The position numbers were made by a program, and so were the translations under genes. Below are positions 1 through 11,304 of a DNA stretch of 64,000 nt, one piece after another. How positions within the stretch are numbered: the first letter of the stretch is position 1; every line of letters starts with the position of its first letter. Under the pieces are notes generated by a model. That model was not told the DNA's origin. It made no database searches and saw only the letters and a program-made list of their open reading frames with translations. Source of the stretch: Laccaria trichodermophora (lineage: Eukaryota; Basidiomycota; Agaricomycetes; Agaricales; Hydnangiaceae); NCBI GenBank assembly GCA_018417955.1, contig JACTVC010000043.1:1-64000 (forward strand), in the 5' to 3' direction.

Positions 1-3000
1 CGAAAAAAAGCTGTTATTTACAGTCAAACCTGGAGGGATCGCCGGATATCTTGGTCAGTGGAGTGATTGTAATGCAACGATTGTAGTCTAAAGCTAGCCC
101 ACAGCTTCGCTTTGCAATACAGCATCATATGTCGACATCCAGGCGAAGACGGACACTTACGTTGGCTTTTTACCCCTCCTTGCGTTGGAAAGAATACTCG
201 AGAAGCGTCCAATCGTTCTGCTCACCCTGGCAAAGCGTCTCATCTCAATGCTTTCTCCCCTAGGTATATTGTCCGCTCATACATCCAATAGTTCTAATGT
301 TATTGCAGTCCTTCACATTGATGCTTCTTTGGACTGGATGCAAGTCAACGCTGGCCAAGTACTCTGGCGGCCACATGACGTCAGCGACAGCTTCTACATT
401 GTCATCAATGGACGTTTGAGAGCTATATCAGAATCTGAAAAGGGTGGGGTGACCATTGAAGGAGAGTTTGGTCAAGGTGATACAGTCGGGGAACTTGACG
501 TCATTACCAGTTCACCCAGAAGGAACACCGTTCATGCTATCCGCGACACTGAGCTCATTCGGATGCCTCAAACTCTCTTCAACGCAATTTCAGCACGGTC
601 AGTCCTTCGACTAGCGTAACACGACACAACCAGGCTAACGAAGGTTTTTCCACAAAGCAACCCACAAACTACTGCACAGTACGTGATGATGTTACTTGCA
701 ACACGGCTTCCCGCTCACTGTTTGCAGACTGCTCCGAATGATTGCTTCGCGGGTGCGCGATGAAGTAGACTCAACATCTTTAGCCCAAGGGAGGACATCG
801 ACGGCAGAACTCGGCCATAACAACACAAATTTGAAGACAGTCGCCGTTCTTCCAGTGTCTCGCAACGTTCCTGTTGATGCTTTCGCCCGCAAGTTGCAGA
901 GTGCGCTCGAAGGGATAGGAGCTTCAACATCGTACCTTAACCAAGCGATTATTTCTCATCATCTAGGGCGCCATGCGTTTACTCGGATGGGGAAGCTCAA
1001 GGTATAAATTTCACATCCGTCTATAACTCGGATCTGATTCTCTCGGAGTCTGCGGGCTGGCTGGCCGATCAAGAGCAACGGTTCCACACCGTTTTGTATG
1101 TCGCAGATTCGCCAGTTAATAGTTCCTGGACCCAGACTTGCATCAGACAGGTGCGTGGGGTTGCCACTCTTCTGTAAAATATCTGAAATACCTGTTCCAG
1201 GCTGATTGTGTTATGGTGGTTGGTATGGGTGATGATCCAAACATTGGAGAGTATGAACGTCTGCTCTTATCTATGAAGACAACAGCCCGTAAGGAGCTTG
1301 TCCTGTTACATCCCGATCGCTCCGTGGTTCCTGGTTCAACCCGCGAGTGGCTCAAGGTAGGTCTTCCTGACTATTCCTTTCCATCGCTTGGATTACTTAT
1401 TTATTTTCAGAATCGGCCGTGGGTTCATCAGCATATACATGTCGAAATGGAGGTGCGTCAAACTGCCCCCTTATCTCTTTTTTCTACAAATATTTCCAGG
1501 GCTTGGTGTTGCCACCGAAATCTACTGTTCACAAGGATCCGGACGCAGTTACGGCGCTGAAAAACTTGAAAGATAAAGTTCAAAGCGAAATTCAGAAATA
1601 CCGTGGAGGAACAACAGACCTTCAACCTCCACGCCCACCACACACGAACGATTTTTCCCGTTTGGCAAGGAGGGTATGCGGAAGATCGATTGGCCTTGTC
1701 TTGGGAGGGGGTGGAGCTAGGGGGATCGCACATATCGTGAATATTTTTCATTTGTACCTTGAGCTGGACGTGACGGTTGAGCAGGGTCTGATTCGTGCTC
1801 TTGAAGAGTTTGAAATCCCAATAGATCACATTGCTGGTCAGTGATACAACCTTTACTTGACCCTTGTTATTAATCACCACAAAAGGCACAAGCATTGGCG
1901 CCTTTATTGGTGGTCTGTACGCGCGCGAGGGAGACTTGCTCAGGACAGTAGGTCGAGCTAAGCAGTTCAGTGGAAGAATGGGTAATATCTGGAGAATTCT
2001 TTCTGATGTAACCTATCCAATTGTTGCTTACACAACGGCGAGTGCAGAAATCTTCAAAATGACGGTACTTTTTACCTTTGTTTGCAGGGACACGAATTCA
2101 ATCGATCTTTGTACAAAGTAATACAGTCGATTTTCGCCCGCTCTTGTCTTGCTCACCTTGCGCCAGGCATTCTATGACTTACATATTGAAGACATGTGGT
2201 TACCCTACTTCTGCAATACGACCAACATCATGACATCTCGGATGGAGATCCATGAGACAGGTTATGCATGGAGGTTCATCCGTACGTGAAATGGCAGCTG
2301 AAGGAGCGAAACGGCTGAGCCTTTTTATGTAGGTGCATCTATGACATTAGTAGGACTTCTGCCGCCACTGTGCGACAATGGCAGTCTGTTGGTTGATGGT
2401 GGATACAGTGAGTCTGAACAGCTGATACTATCTATCAACCTCTCAATTCCAGCGATATACAGTTGATAATCTGCCGGTAAGTAAGCCTTAAATCGTCCGT
2501 CTTGCCCTCTTAAAGAATGGCACGCTCTCAGGTGGCAGCCATGTTCTCCATGGGTGCTAGCGCGGTGTTTGCTTCTGACGTGGGCTCGGTATGTTCTTAA
2601 CTTTCATCTGAGCTGCACATTCACCTTCCTAAATTTAAGCTCGATGATAACTCTCCGAGAAATTTTGGAGATACAGTTTCTGGCTGGTGGCTTCTCATCA
2701 ATCGCTGGAACCCCTTCTCAAATGCCCGTCACGTGCCTCCAATTACTGAAATACAAAGTCGCCTGGCGTAGTGCGTACATTTTCTACCACCGCATTGTGT
2801 GATACTTAAACGAGACGCAGTGTTTCCAGTGTCAAAACTCTTGAAGAGGCGAAGGTAGCTAAGAACTGCCTCTATATTCAGATGCCAGTCCATGAGGTCG
2901 GTTGCTCTCCTTGTGCTGAGAATACTTTAAAGGCGGCTTACCTTTTTTTTTAGTATGGAACTTTACAGTTCGGGAAATTTGAAGAGATCCAAAAACAGGG

Positions 3001-3136
3001 CTACATCGCTTCAATGGACATTCTTGAGAAGTTCGACAAGGAGGGAAGACTTCCCTCAGCATTCATGAATGGGATCGGAGGAATAAACGCTGGAGGGAAG
3101 AAGAAAGGGAGGAGTGTCAGGCGTAATTCAATCTAA
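1..3136 (+). CDS. NTE1: Lysophospholipase NTE1 (patatin-like phospholipase B), 3' part
   Basis: This is the C-terminal part of a neuropathy-target-esterase family enzyme, an ER-membrane phospholipase B that deacylates phosphatidylcholine to glycerophosphocholine. The 5' end lies before the window. Exons visible at the start are 1-53, 105-263 and 309 onward; further exons run to a TAA at 3134-3136. A cyclic-nucleotide-binding-like domain is read at about 309-600 ([27 protein letters not shown]). The patatin domain follows: the oxyanion motif [14 protein letters not shown] near 1690-1735, the nucleophile-serine motif [15 protein letters not shown] near 1885-1930 and the catalytic-aspartate motif LLVDGGY near 2390. 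The C terminus is basic and glycine-rich ([19 protein letters not shown]). All catalytic motifs are intact and the splice junctions look normal, so it should be functional. Family assignment is secure; exact exon borders in the middle are inferred by eye. Confidence 0.93.
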
Positions 3137-3449
3137 TGACTTGGACACTGTGTAACGTACTATATATGTTGCTGGCCGACATTTACTCTTTTACTATTAC
3201 AGACCAGCACCTCGGCACACACTACGATGACGTTGCGTGACAACCTGAAAAATGGAATCCTTTCAATCCTTTGACGGAAAACAGGGAAAATGGATTGCGT
3301 TAAAGCTAGGATTGCCTATTTTTGTGGAAAGGTGACGGAGTCGCACTCGGCTTGTTTGTCTCGCGTACTCGGACCAAACAGGTCTTCACTAGTATTACTG
3401 TTGTATAACTTCAGACCAGCTTGTCATATTATCTATCGGCCGTTGTGAA

Positions 3450-6140
3450 ATGGCGTCTGGAGAACAATCATCGCAAAGGCCGCAAGCTCATTTGGACGTG
3501 AGCCTGCTGAAAGAGATTGCCAAGAAGGATTTGGTAGATGCGCTGAACGGGGTTAGTGTACCAACAAATGCACGCCAGACGTAACTAACAGGTTGAGGCA
3601 GGTCAATGGTGCAAAGACCCTTGTTCTCGACGCGTCGTTAGCAGGACCACTCGGACTTGTGATTGAGGTGTCGCTACTCAAGGTCACTACAAATATTGTC
3701 TATTCTGTGTCATCAATCATCATCCTCAATGCATTTTCTATCTGTAGCAACACTCCGTGGACAAGATGTTCTGGCTAGAGTCGGGAGCGTTGACATCAAC
3801 CACGACGAACATTGTATATCTATGTCGTCCGGTGATTAAGCACATGAAGATAATTGCTGGTATGCGTGTGTCACCTCGCTTGCCCTTTAGCTGACTATGT
3901 ACAAGACCAGATTAAAAGGCATGCCAAGGAGTCACGAAAGCATATATACACCTTGCTTCTCGTTCCCCGTCTATCGACGCTTGTATCGCGAATATTAGAA
4001 GAGGAGGGGGTGCTAGGCGATATTACAATATCATCATACAACTTGCAATTCATACCTCTGGATGATGATGTTATATCTCTGGAGCACGAGAACGCTTTCA
4101 AGGAGATCTGGGTTGTGAGTTATGTTATATCCCTAAGCCAAGTTTGTCTTCTGACCACTGCAAAGAATAGGATGGAGACGAAACCGTCATCTTCGAGTCA
4201 TCTCAGGCACTGCTTACCTTGCAAAGGCTTTATGGGCCATTCCCGCAAATAGTTGGTAAGGGCGACTACGCCAACGTAAGCCGTTAATTTTCTGTTCTTT
4301 ACTCAGTTGACAATCGAGCCGTAGAAACTGGCCAAACTGCTCACGCGTTCTACATCGAAGGCCCCAAACGCTTCTACATCGGATGCTGTACTGTCTTCGA
4401 CGACAAGCATTGATTCTCTCATTATCTTGGATCGTCGCGTTGACATGATCACACCGCTTCTCACCCAACTCACTTATGAAGGACTGGTAGACGAATTGAT
4501 TGGGATCAAGAATTGTTTGTCGCTTCAAAGTTTCAACCAGTTACGTACTGATTGATTCAATTTTGCAGCCCACGTTGAGCTACCAATCTCTTTGTTGACG
4601 CCTCCTGCACCATCGTCCAGTAATCCCTCAACATCAACAGCTACTACGGCGCCTGTGATAAGCGTCAAGAAGGAGGCGAAAAAGAAACACCACTTGACAA
4701 CTTCCACGGACCCTCTTTTTGCTGAATTACGAGATCTTAATTTTTCATCTGTTGGGAGGAAGTTGAACAACGTTGCTCGCCGCCTCGATGGTGATTACAA
4801 GGTTTGTCTTCCATCTGTTTGAAAACTCCGTTCCCAGATTTAAGTTCTATTAGACAAATCTCCAAGCGAAAACTGTTGCCCAGTTGCGCGACTTTGTTGG
4901 GAAGCTCGGAGGACTTCAGACTGAGCATCAATCTCTACGGCTTCGTAAGCCTTCCTCTTGATTCCAAAAATTGTTTTCGATGACGTTGCCCCAGACACCG
5001 AATTGTCCGAGTTGCTCCTCCCCTTGACGAGAACAGAAGAATTCAACAAATCCTTAGAAATTCAACAAAGTCAGTAACAATCTGAAATTGACTGAACATA
5101 ACTCACCCAAGAATTTCAGACCTTTTGGCCTCATATGAAGTTACTGCGCAAATCACGTCAATAGAAGATATGATAGCCCAGGGTGCTGAAATGCAAACAA
5201 TAATTCGTTTATTATGCCTTGCTAGCTTAACAGCTGGTGGTATTAAAGCGAAGAGTCTCGAAAATATAAGCGAGAGATCTATCAGGTTCTTCAATATTTT
5301 GCCTCTACATTTACTTTGCTGATCACGAAGATCAGGCATATGGTTATGGCTTGATGCCTTTATTGTTGTCCCTGGCTGCGCCACCGCTCGCTATTCTATT
5401 ACCTAGTCCTCTGCCAGCGTCGACACCGCCAGCTGTTACCTCTTTGAAATATCCATTTGCATCTCTTCGGAAATCATTACGTCTTCTGATCGACGACAGC
5501 CCTGAAGCGCTCGACGAGGTTGAGAATGACATTAGTTTCGTCTATTCGGGATATGCTCCTATCAGCATTCGACTGATTCAATGTGTTGCCCAGAAGGGGG
5601 GAGTTTTGAGCAACCCAGCGGAAAAGGAGAAATCAACGAATGATGCTCCTGTACAGCAGAATCTGTCCATAGGGAAAGTCCAGGCCCATCCTGTCGTGGG
5701 TTGGAAAGGTTTTGAGGATGTCATGGCCGCCATACCAGGGGAAACTGTGGAAATTCTTCAAACACATCCCGAGGATGGTGTCTCGGGATTGCCAACCCCA
5801 AGTTCAACAAGTCAGTTCTCGTCTTACTTTCTGATTTAATTGCTGAGGTACTCTACAACAGCCGCTTTTCGGGAGCAAACGACGACCTCAGTGGTCTTCT
5901 TCCTGGGTGGATGCACTTACACCGAAATCGCAGCTTTGAGATGGGTAGCCCGACAGAACCGAGGCAAGTGTTTTGAGTCAAAATTAACTGCAGCTTGCTG
6001 TTAATACTGCTTTCTTTTTTTCTCTTTTTTCAGGGCGGAATTTTTTGATTGCTACGACTGGCATCATAAGTGGAAGAGGTCTCGTTGATGGGATAGCTTT
6101 TGTGGACAGGCAAGCGGCACCGAGGACAACTGAGTCGTAG
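3450..6140 (+). CDS. VPS33: Vacuolar protein sorting protein VPS33 (Sec1/Munc18 family)
   Basis: This SM-family protein is the SNARE-binding subunit of the HOPS and CORVET tethering complexes in endosome-vacuole fusion. The first codon is ATG 3450 ([20 protein letters not shown]) and the last codon before TAG 6138-6140 ends ...APRTTES. Recognisable blocks across about 8-10 exons are [16 protein letters not shown], the [18 protein letters not shown] stretch near 3925-3980, [19 protein letters not shown] near 4025-4085, the SM hallmark [19 protein letters not shown] near 4412-4470, [12 protein letters not shown] near 4710, and the C-terminal [18 protein letters not shown] near 5893-5945. Short introns interrupt it throughout. 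The intergenic gap to NTE1 is only about 310 bp. I see no disabling changes. It is a single-copy housekeeping gene in fungi. Confidence 0.92.
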
Positions 6141-6734
6141 CTTGACGTTCTGCCCGTACATACACCGCTCGCACATTACGGTTTACGGTATAAACTGTTT
6201 CAGATAATGTCAGAACGTGTTGTGGTAGGACGCGCGCCTGGTTCAATTGGAACATGAAAGGAAAGAGATAGCTTATTGGGGTCCTGACCATCCCTAATAT
6301 GGGAGATTCAAAGGATATTCTTCTCTTCCTACAAAAAGTAAATTGATTTTTGCTTTGTTAGACGCTTAGACGTACGTGTCTCCAGCTATGCTGGACATGT
6401 GCGGAAGAGGGCGAAGCACTAATAGGCAATCATGGTAAATTTGACGCGTCTAAGGTGTCCGGGGGACCCAGAATATCCACGATCGAAGCTGCCATTTGAA
6501 TGCCTCTCGTAAAGTATAAGTTCCGCCAACTTGAACCAAAATGTCCCTCAACACCCTTTTCCTTCAGTCACCACGTCAAAATTTTCTGCAAGTTTTTTTT
6601 TCTTCTGTAAAATCTTTCAAACGCTACACAAAACCAACCACTGACTCCGAAATTCCTGTTTCTCCTAGGTAACGCGAACCACTTCGCGTCTTAAACATCA
6701 TCGCTAAAACAATTGATACCCCTCACAACCATTG
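6141..6734. other. Intergenic spacer between VPS33 and the small HMG/YABBY-like gene
   Basis: About 590 bp with no convincing coding frame. It presumably holds the VPS33 terminator and the promoter of the next gene. Pyrimidine-rich tracts lie at 6595-6610. I recognise no repeat, TIR or RNA gene here. Confidence 0.5.
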
Positions 6735-7108
6735 ATGGCCCCAACGACGAAAAGCGCTGTAGAAAAGCCAGCCAGAAAAGGTGTTTTTTCCTTTTCAACA
6801 ATGTGAAGGTCGTCGTAGCTGACGCGTTGTAGCCAAGTCGGGCGGTGGGAAGAAGAAATTGACAGCGTTCAACAAGTTCATGGTGCGCACGTCCCCTTTT
6901 TCAACGACGTGTCAGAATTTTGACGAGGCTCCCTTTCTCAGCAAAGCGAGATGGCGCGCCTGAAGGACGACGAACCTGACATTTCACACCAAGAAAGGTA
7001 GGAAGCATGTTTTGTTGTTTCATGCCCATGGTACTTATGCGCGGCAGGTTTAAACTTGCAACTTCAAACTGGAAGAAGGCGAAAGAAAACCCGAAGAGCG
7101 TTGCCTAA
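6735..7108 (+). CDS. Small HMG/YABBY-like protein, four short exons
   Basis: Splicing four exons gives a protein of about 70 residues. ATG is at 6735 and TAA at 7106-7108. Introns follow the codons KPARK, FNKFM and ISHQER, each with GT...AG borders. The product reads MAPTTKSAVEKPARKAKSGG at the N terminus, followed by a lysine run and then LTAFNKFMQSEMARLKDDEP and HQERFKLATSNWKKAKENPK. The core resembles the compact HMG-box-like C-terminal domain of YABBY proteins (NKFM...E..RLK...P...H.E.F..A..NW). Similar very short proteins occur in other basidiomycetes. The basic N terminus suggests a nuclear or chromatin role, but that is inference. The gene is too fragmented for a simple ORF scan to detect; codon phase is kept across all three introns, which supports the model. 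Confidence 0.78.
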
Positions 7109-7375
7109 CATTATTATCTACGTCGCGTTTTTTTATCTTGACCTTACCTTAGTTTTCGATTTGTGCTATTATTGTTCATTATAACTGTCAGTGGTCTATA
7201 TATCCGTTGAATTTATGTTTGTTTGAAACATGCTACTTTGCAAGAACAAGCCTGGAAAGGTGACTCGCTGCCTGCGCCCACCTGCTATGTGATCAAGGCT
7301 ACCTCCAGAGCAAGGTCCTTGCTTAAATACGTTCTCGTCGTTTCTCTCTTCCTTCCCTAACAGTTGTATCATAAG

Positions 7376-9570
7376 ATGTCCCATATGCAAGATATCGGTA
7401 GCCCTGATAGCCTCTTCCAGTTCGACCTCGACGACACTTCCTCCACAACACTCGCTGAACTTTCCGAGTCTCATCATGCGTTCACACCCGAGGAACTTGA
7501 AGAAGAGGAAATTAACATCCGAGACAACGTTGGAAAAGGAAAGGGAGTAACCAAACCGATGCCCATCCGCCCCTCTACGATCATTAACGATCTCTTCGAT
7601 CTGTCTCAAGCGGCCACAAGTTACTCGTCCGACACATCCTCTTTTTGCTTCTCCTCTCCTTCCTCCAATGATAACTACTGGAACAACCTCCCCTCGACCT
7701 CTACCAGTCAAATGAGCTCGTTGAATTCGTCTCAAACTTCACCCTTGTACGATGGTTTGCTAGGCAAGGGAAAGGAGAAAGAATCTCCCCCTGCACTCCC
7801 CCCGTTATCCTTTGGGACTGAACTTAACAGTCAAGATACTTGGTTCTCGCTGGAGACGCCGGGCCCGTCGACCTATACAACAACTGACAGTCCCCCACAT
7901 AGAGACGACAGCCTACCAGAAGCCTCAAGTTCCGCTTCTCCCAGCTCTGTTGCTACGCTGCCCTGCACCGCGCCGGATACTAGCACCCCCGATTTGACAC
8001 GACTGCCCTCGCGATGTCGTTCACTGTCGAATTTGTCCGTCCAGTCCCACGCGTCATCTTCAAATTCCAAAAAGCTCAAGTCGAAGTTTGCGTTACCCCG
8101 AACTCCGAGTAATCTTACCCGAAAACTTTTATCTGGGAAGAGAGATGACCTTGACGACCTCTCACCGCCTATCACCGTTGATGTAGAACCCTGTGCATGG
8201 TATACAGTCCCTAATCCGATCATAACTGCGGCTGGGACGAGTCGTTCGAGCTCTCCTTCCCGTACCTCTTTTTTGAAAGGAAAAGGTCGCTCGAATTCAT
8301 CACCACACCCATTTTCAGCGCTCGACTTCGTTCCAGCCACCAGAACGGACGTATTTGAACCAATTCCTATCATTGTACGAAACTACTTCGACGAAGTTCT
8401 TCCGAGAGAACTACGACTTCAGATTCTACAGTCTCTCGTAGAGCTCCACGCACTAGAGCATCAGCTAGCTGTGAGGGATGGGCGCTGGACGGTAGCAAAG
8501 GCCTCATCCTCCAAAGGCCGGTGGGTTGGCAGAGACAAGGGGATAAGAGAACTTGTCAAGTTAAGCAGGGTATACTCGATTTCACCTACATTGTCATATT
8601 GATGGTCTGATTCATTTGGTGCTCGCAGGTTTCAAAATCTTGGAAAGCCCTTGTATTTGACGGTCAGATGTGGGCTGATCTTCATCTTCATTCTTTCCCA
8701 GGATTGCCGGTCCTACCGATAGCACAGAGGGGTGGACCGTTCGTCCGAAGTCTAAATCTTGCGGGTCACGTTAACCTTGATCCGACAGATCTCATGGAGG
8801 TTGCGGACCACGTCTCCTTTCGGGCTCTAGAGGAGCCATTACCATACACTTATCTCTCACACATTAATTTACAGGGCTGCACAGCAATAAGCACCCGCTC
8901 GTTGCATCACCTCCTCACCCGTTCTATATACCTTCGCAAACTCTGCGTTAAGGGGCTTGGGGCTGTCACAAACACAACTTGTGATATCCTCGCCAATTAC
9001 TGCCCCGGGTTGATCTCGTTGAACATGAGCAGGTGCTCAAATATGGATGCCGCAGGAATTGAGCGCTGGGCAGCATGTGCTGTTGTTCGCAATGAACCCC
9101 TCCAGCTGAAAGAGCTCCGATTGTCCGGCATCAAGAACGTCTCTGATTCGATGATGGCCGCCCTTGGAAGAGCTACACCGCACCTTGAGGTTTTAGACCT
9201 CAGCTATGCCCGCCAGCTGCATAACTCAGCTTTAGAGGCCTTCGTAGCATGTGAAGAATATGGACATTTTGAGAATCTGGGCGTGGAGACAGTCATTGTG
9301 ACCGCTCGAGACCTTGGTAGAGAGGTAAATGATTCTAACAGGTATAGACGACGCATCACCAATCTCCGGCATCTGTGTCTGTCCTTTTGCCTGATGTTGT
9401 CGGACACAGCGTGCTCGAATCTTTCCCACTCCGTCCCAAAGCTGGAGTTTCTCGAGTTGGCTGGCATTGGGGGTGTTCTAAAGGATGCAGGGCTGATTCG
9501 CCTCTTGAAGAACACGCCATACATGCAAGAATGGGTAGATCTAGAATCAACACCCATAAGTGAGGAGTGA
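7376..9570 (+). CDS. F-box / leucine-rich-repeat protein (SCF substrate receptor)
   Basis: Two exons, 7376-8569 and 8629-9570, are joined in phase across a 59-bp intron. I chose ATG 7376 (MSHMQDIGSPDSLFQFDLDD); the frame is open back to a TTG at 7364 but that is not a normal start. The first 330 residues are low-complexity, rich in Ser, Pro and Thr, and probably disordered. An F-box follows (VLPRELRLQILQSLVELHAL, then RELVKLSRVSKSWKALVFDG across the intron, then QMWADL), with an unusual 30-residue insertion between its helices. The C-terminal 300 residues are AMN1/GRR1-type leucine-rich repeats (INLQGCTAISTRSLHHLL, LISLNMSRCSNMDAAGIERW, LEVLDLSYARQLHNSALEAF). Such proteins recruit substrates to SCF ubiquitin ligases; the substrate cannot be predicted. 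The gene appears intact. Confidence 0.88.
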
Positions 9571-10282
9571 GCAGTTACAAGATACTCAGCTGGCCCAACA
9601 TAATATGCATACTGTAGGAAGTACAGATATACAAAGCACTACACATAGTGCAAGGGGAAGGCAATACTGCTGACAAGATGGTGGTTCAATACAAAAGATA
9701 AATTAATTATGTATGATATCCAAATCTAGCTATATACTACTGTTTCACTATGGCTTCTGGGCATTCCCTTCCAATCCTGTATCACAGTCACTGTTTTGCC
9801 CCTTATTGTCGAAGTTGTCTGATTCTTAGGCTTCCCTCCAGACCCAGCCATGTTCTGGGCTGGTTTGTAGTAGTTTTGATAATGGTATCAAGTATGTAAT
9901 TTGTACATAGACCAGGATTGTGTTTTGATATCAACAAGTTGCCCAAAAAATTTTGGGGTCCTCATTAGGGTGCCACATGTTTCCAGTATAAGAAGAGTTA
10001 GTTTTTGCATTATTCTGCCCTCTGGTCAAGACTTTACTGTGGCTGATTTTGCTGCATCCTAGACTTTTCTCAACTCTCCTGCATGCTATTGCCAACTCCA
10101 TCACCCATTCCATTGGGGATGCTGTACATGAAGCCCTCAGCCTTGGCAGCTTCAACATGAAGTCTGATGGATGTGACATATGCTTTGAGGACATAGCCTG
10201 GTAAGTTGTTGACTTTGCATTGAGAAGTTTTGTGTTTATAGTGATCAGGTACCATCAGCTGGACATTGACAATGCTACATGT
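9571..10282. other. Intergenic, no recognised gene
   Basis: About 700 bp of AT-rich sequence between the F-box gene and the dispersed repeat. A short + strand stretch around 10020-10250 can be read without many stops but matches nothing I recognise. It may be decayed transposon DNA. Confidence 0.4.
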
Positions 10283-11069
10283 TTCAGAGAACTCAGTCAT
10301 TCAGGGGAATGAGTGGAGAGATAAGCAGGTGGTGGAGAGAAAGGGAACAGAAAGGGTGGTACATGCTCTAACATCATGCACATTTCCCTCCACCTCACCC
10401 CTTCCACTGTCTCTCTGTTACCAGGCTAACAACTCTCCAACCAGTGGAAAGTTTTCACATCCACAGAACTCTACCTTCCATGACTCAAGTATGCCAAACA
10501 CATCATCTCATGAATGCCATGGTTCCCATTCTCAACTTTCTGGATTTTGCTGACATCCTCAAGAAGGACTAAATGGGCAACCAACACCCTTTCAATATGC
10601 AAGATAAGCACAAGGTGTGAATATTGCCAAACTCTTAAAACAAAACCTTTGCACTGTGTGGTTAGCATAGGCAATTGGGGTCTGTGATAGCAAAAGAACA
10701 GCCAGTGAAGTGCCTCCATGCATGTCTGGGGAAATACAAGTGATACAATGGATGACTATATTGTTGTACACTAATTAAATACATTCAATAGACACTTTAT
10801 ATATTCAAATATAGTGTGGTGAGGAAAATTGAAGGCTTATAAGGTCTGCTTCAGGGCTTTCTAAGGACAGGCACTGGGACAACCTCAGTGCACCCCAGGT
10901 CAACCTCAGTGCACCTCAGGTCAACCTCAGGTTGCTCCTCAGAAATCAAAAAAAGGAACCTGTACCTGAGAGTGCTCCAGGACACCCTGATGCCCTGATT
11001 TCTATGACAACCTCTGGGTATCCAGGGTCTACACTGGATATCCTCAGGGAAGAAGTGATTTTCCTGATG
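10283..11069. mobile_element. Truncated copy of a dispersed TIR element (family also at 56193-58137)
   Basis: This stretch is the inverted, diverged counterpart of 56193-56800. Shared landmarks are the terminal motif AAGTGATTTTCCTGATG ending at 11069, a GGTTGCTCC/CCAGGTCAACC-rich subterminal block at 10870-10990, the AT-rich patch TATTCAAATATAGTGTGG near 10802-10820, and a segment near 10340-10440 starting from a GAGCAGGTGG-like motif. The homology stops near 10283, so the other terminus and the 160-bp tandem repeats of the fuller copy are missing. No ORF in it is credible. It is probably a non-autonomous DNA transposon. Confidence 0.6.
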
Positions 11070-11304
11070 CAGGCTTGCCAGATGGTGGAGGTGAAAGGGA
11101 GTAGGAAACATGGTTCTGGAGATGAGAGTCATGTGTAGATGATCCTGCAACCCTGGAACAGGAACACACAAAATATACATGTTGTGGTCTCAAGTAGAGT
11201 TGATTTGTTAAGAAGTACCAACAAACAAAATGACAAACAAATGTAAATACAATGTAACTGTCATGCAAGAAGTAGGTAAGTGATACTATACTGATACAAC
11301 CCTA

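Noticed and set aside
10266..11180. Possible genes in both strands of this segment
   Set aside because: The same DNA recurs at 56193-56800 with different frames, so it is a repeat and not a gene.
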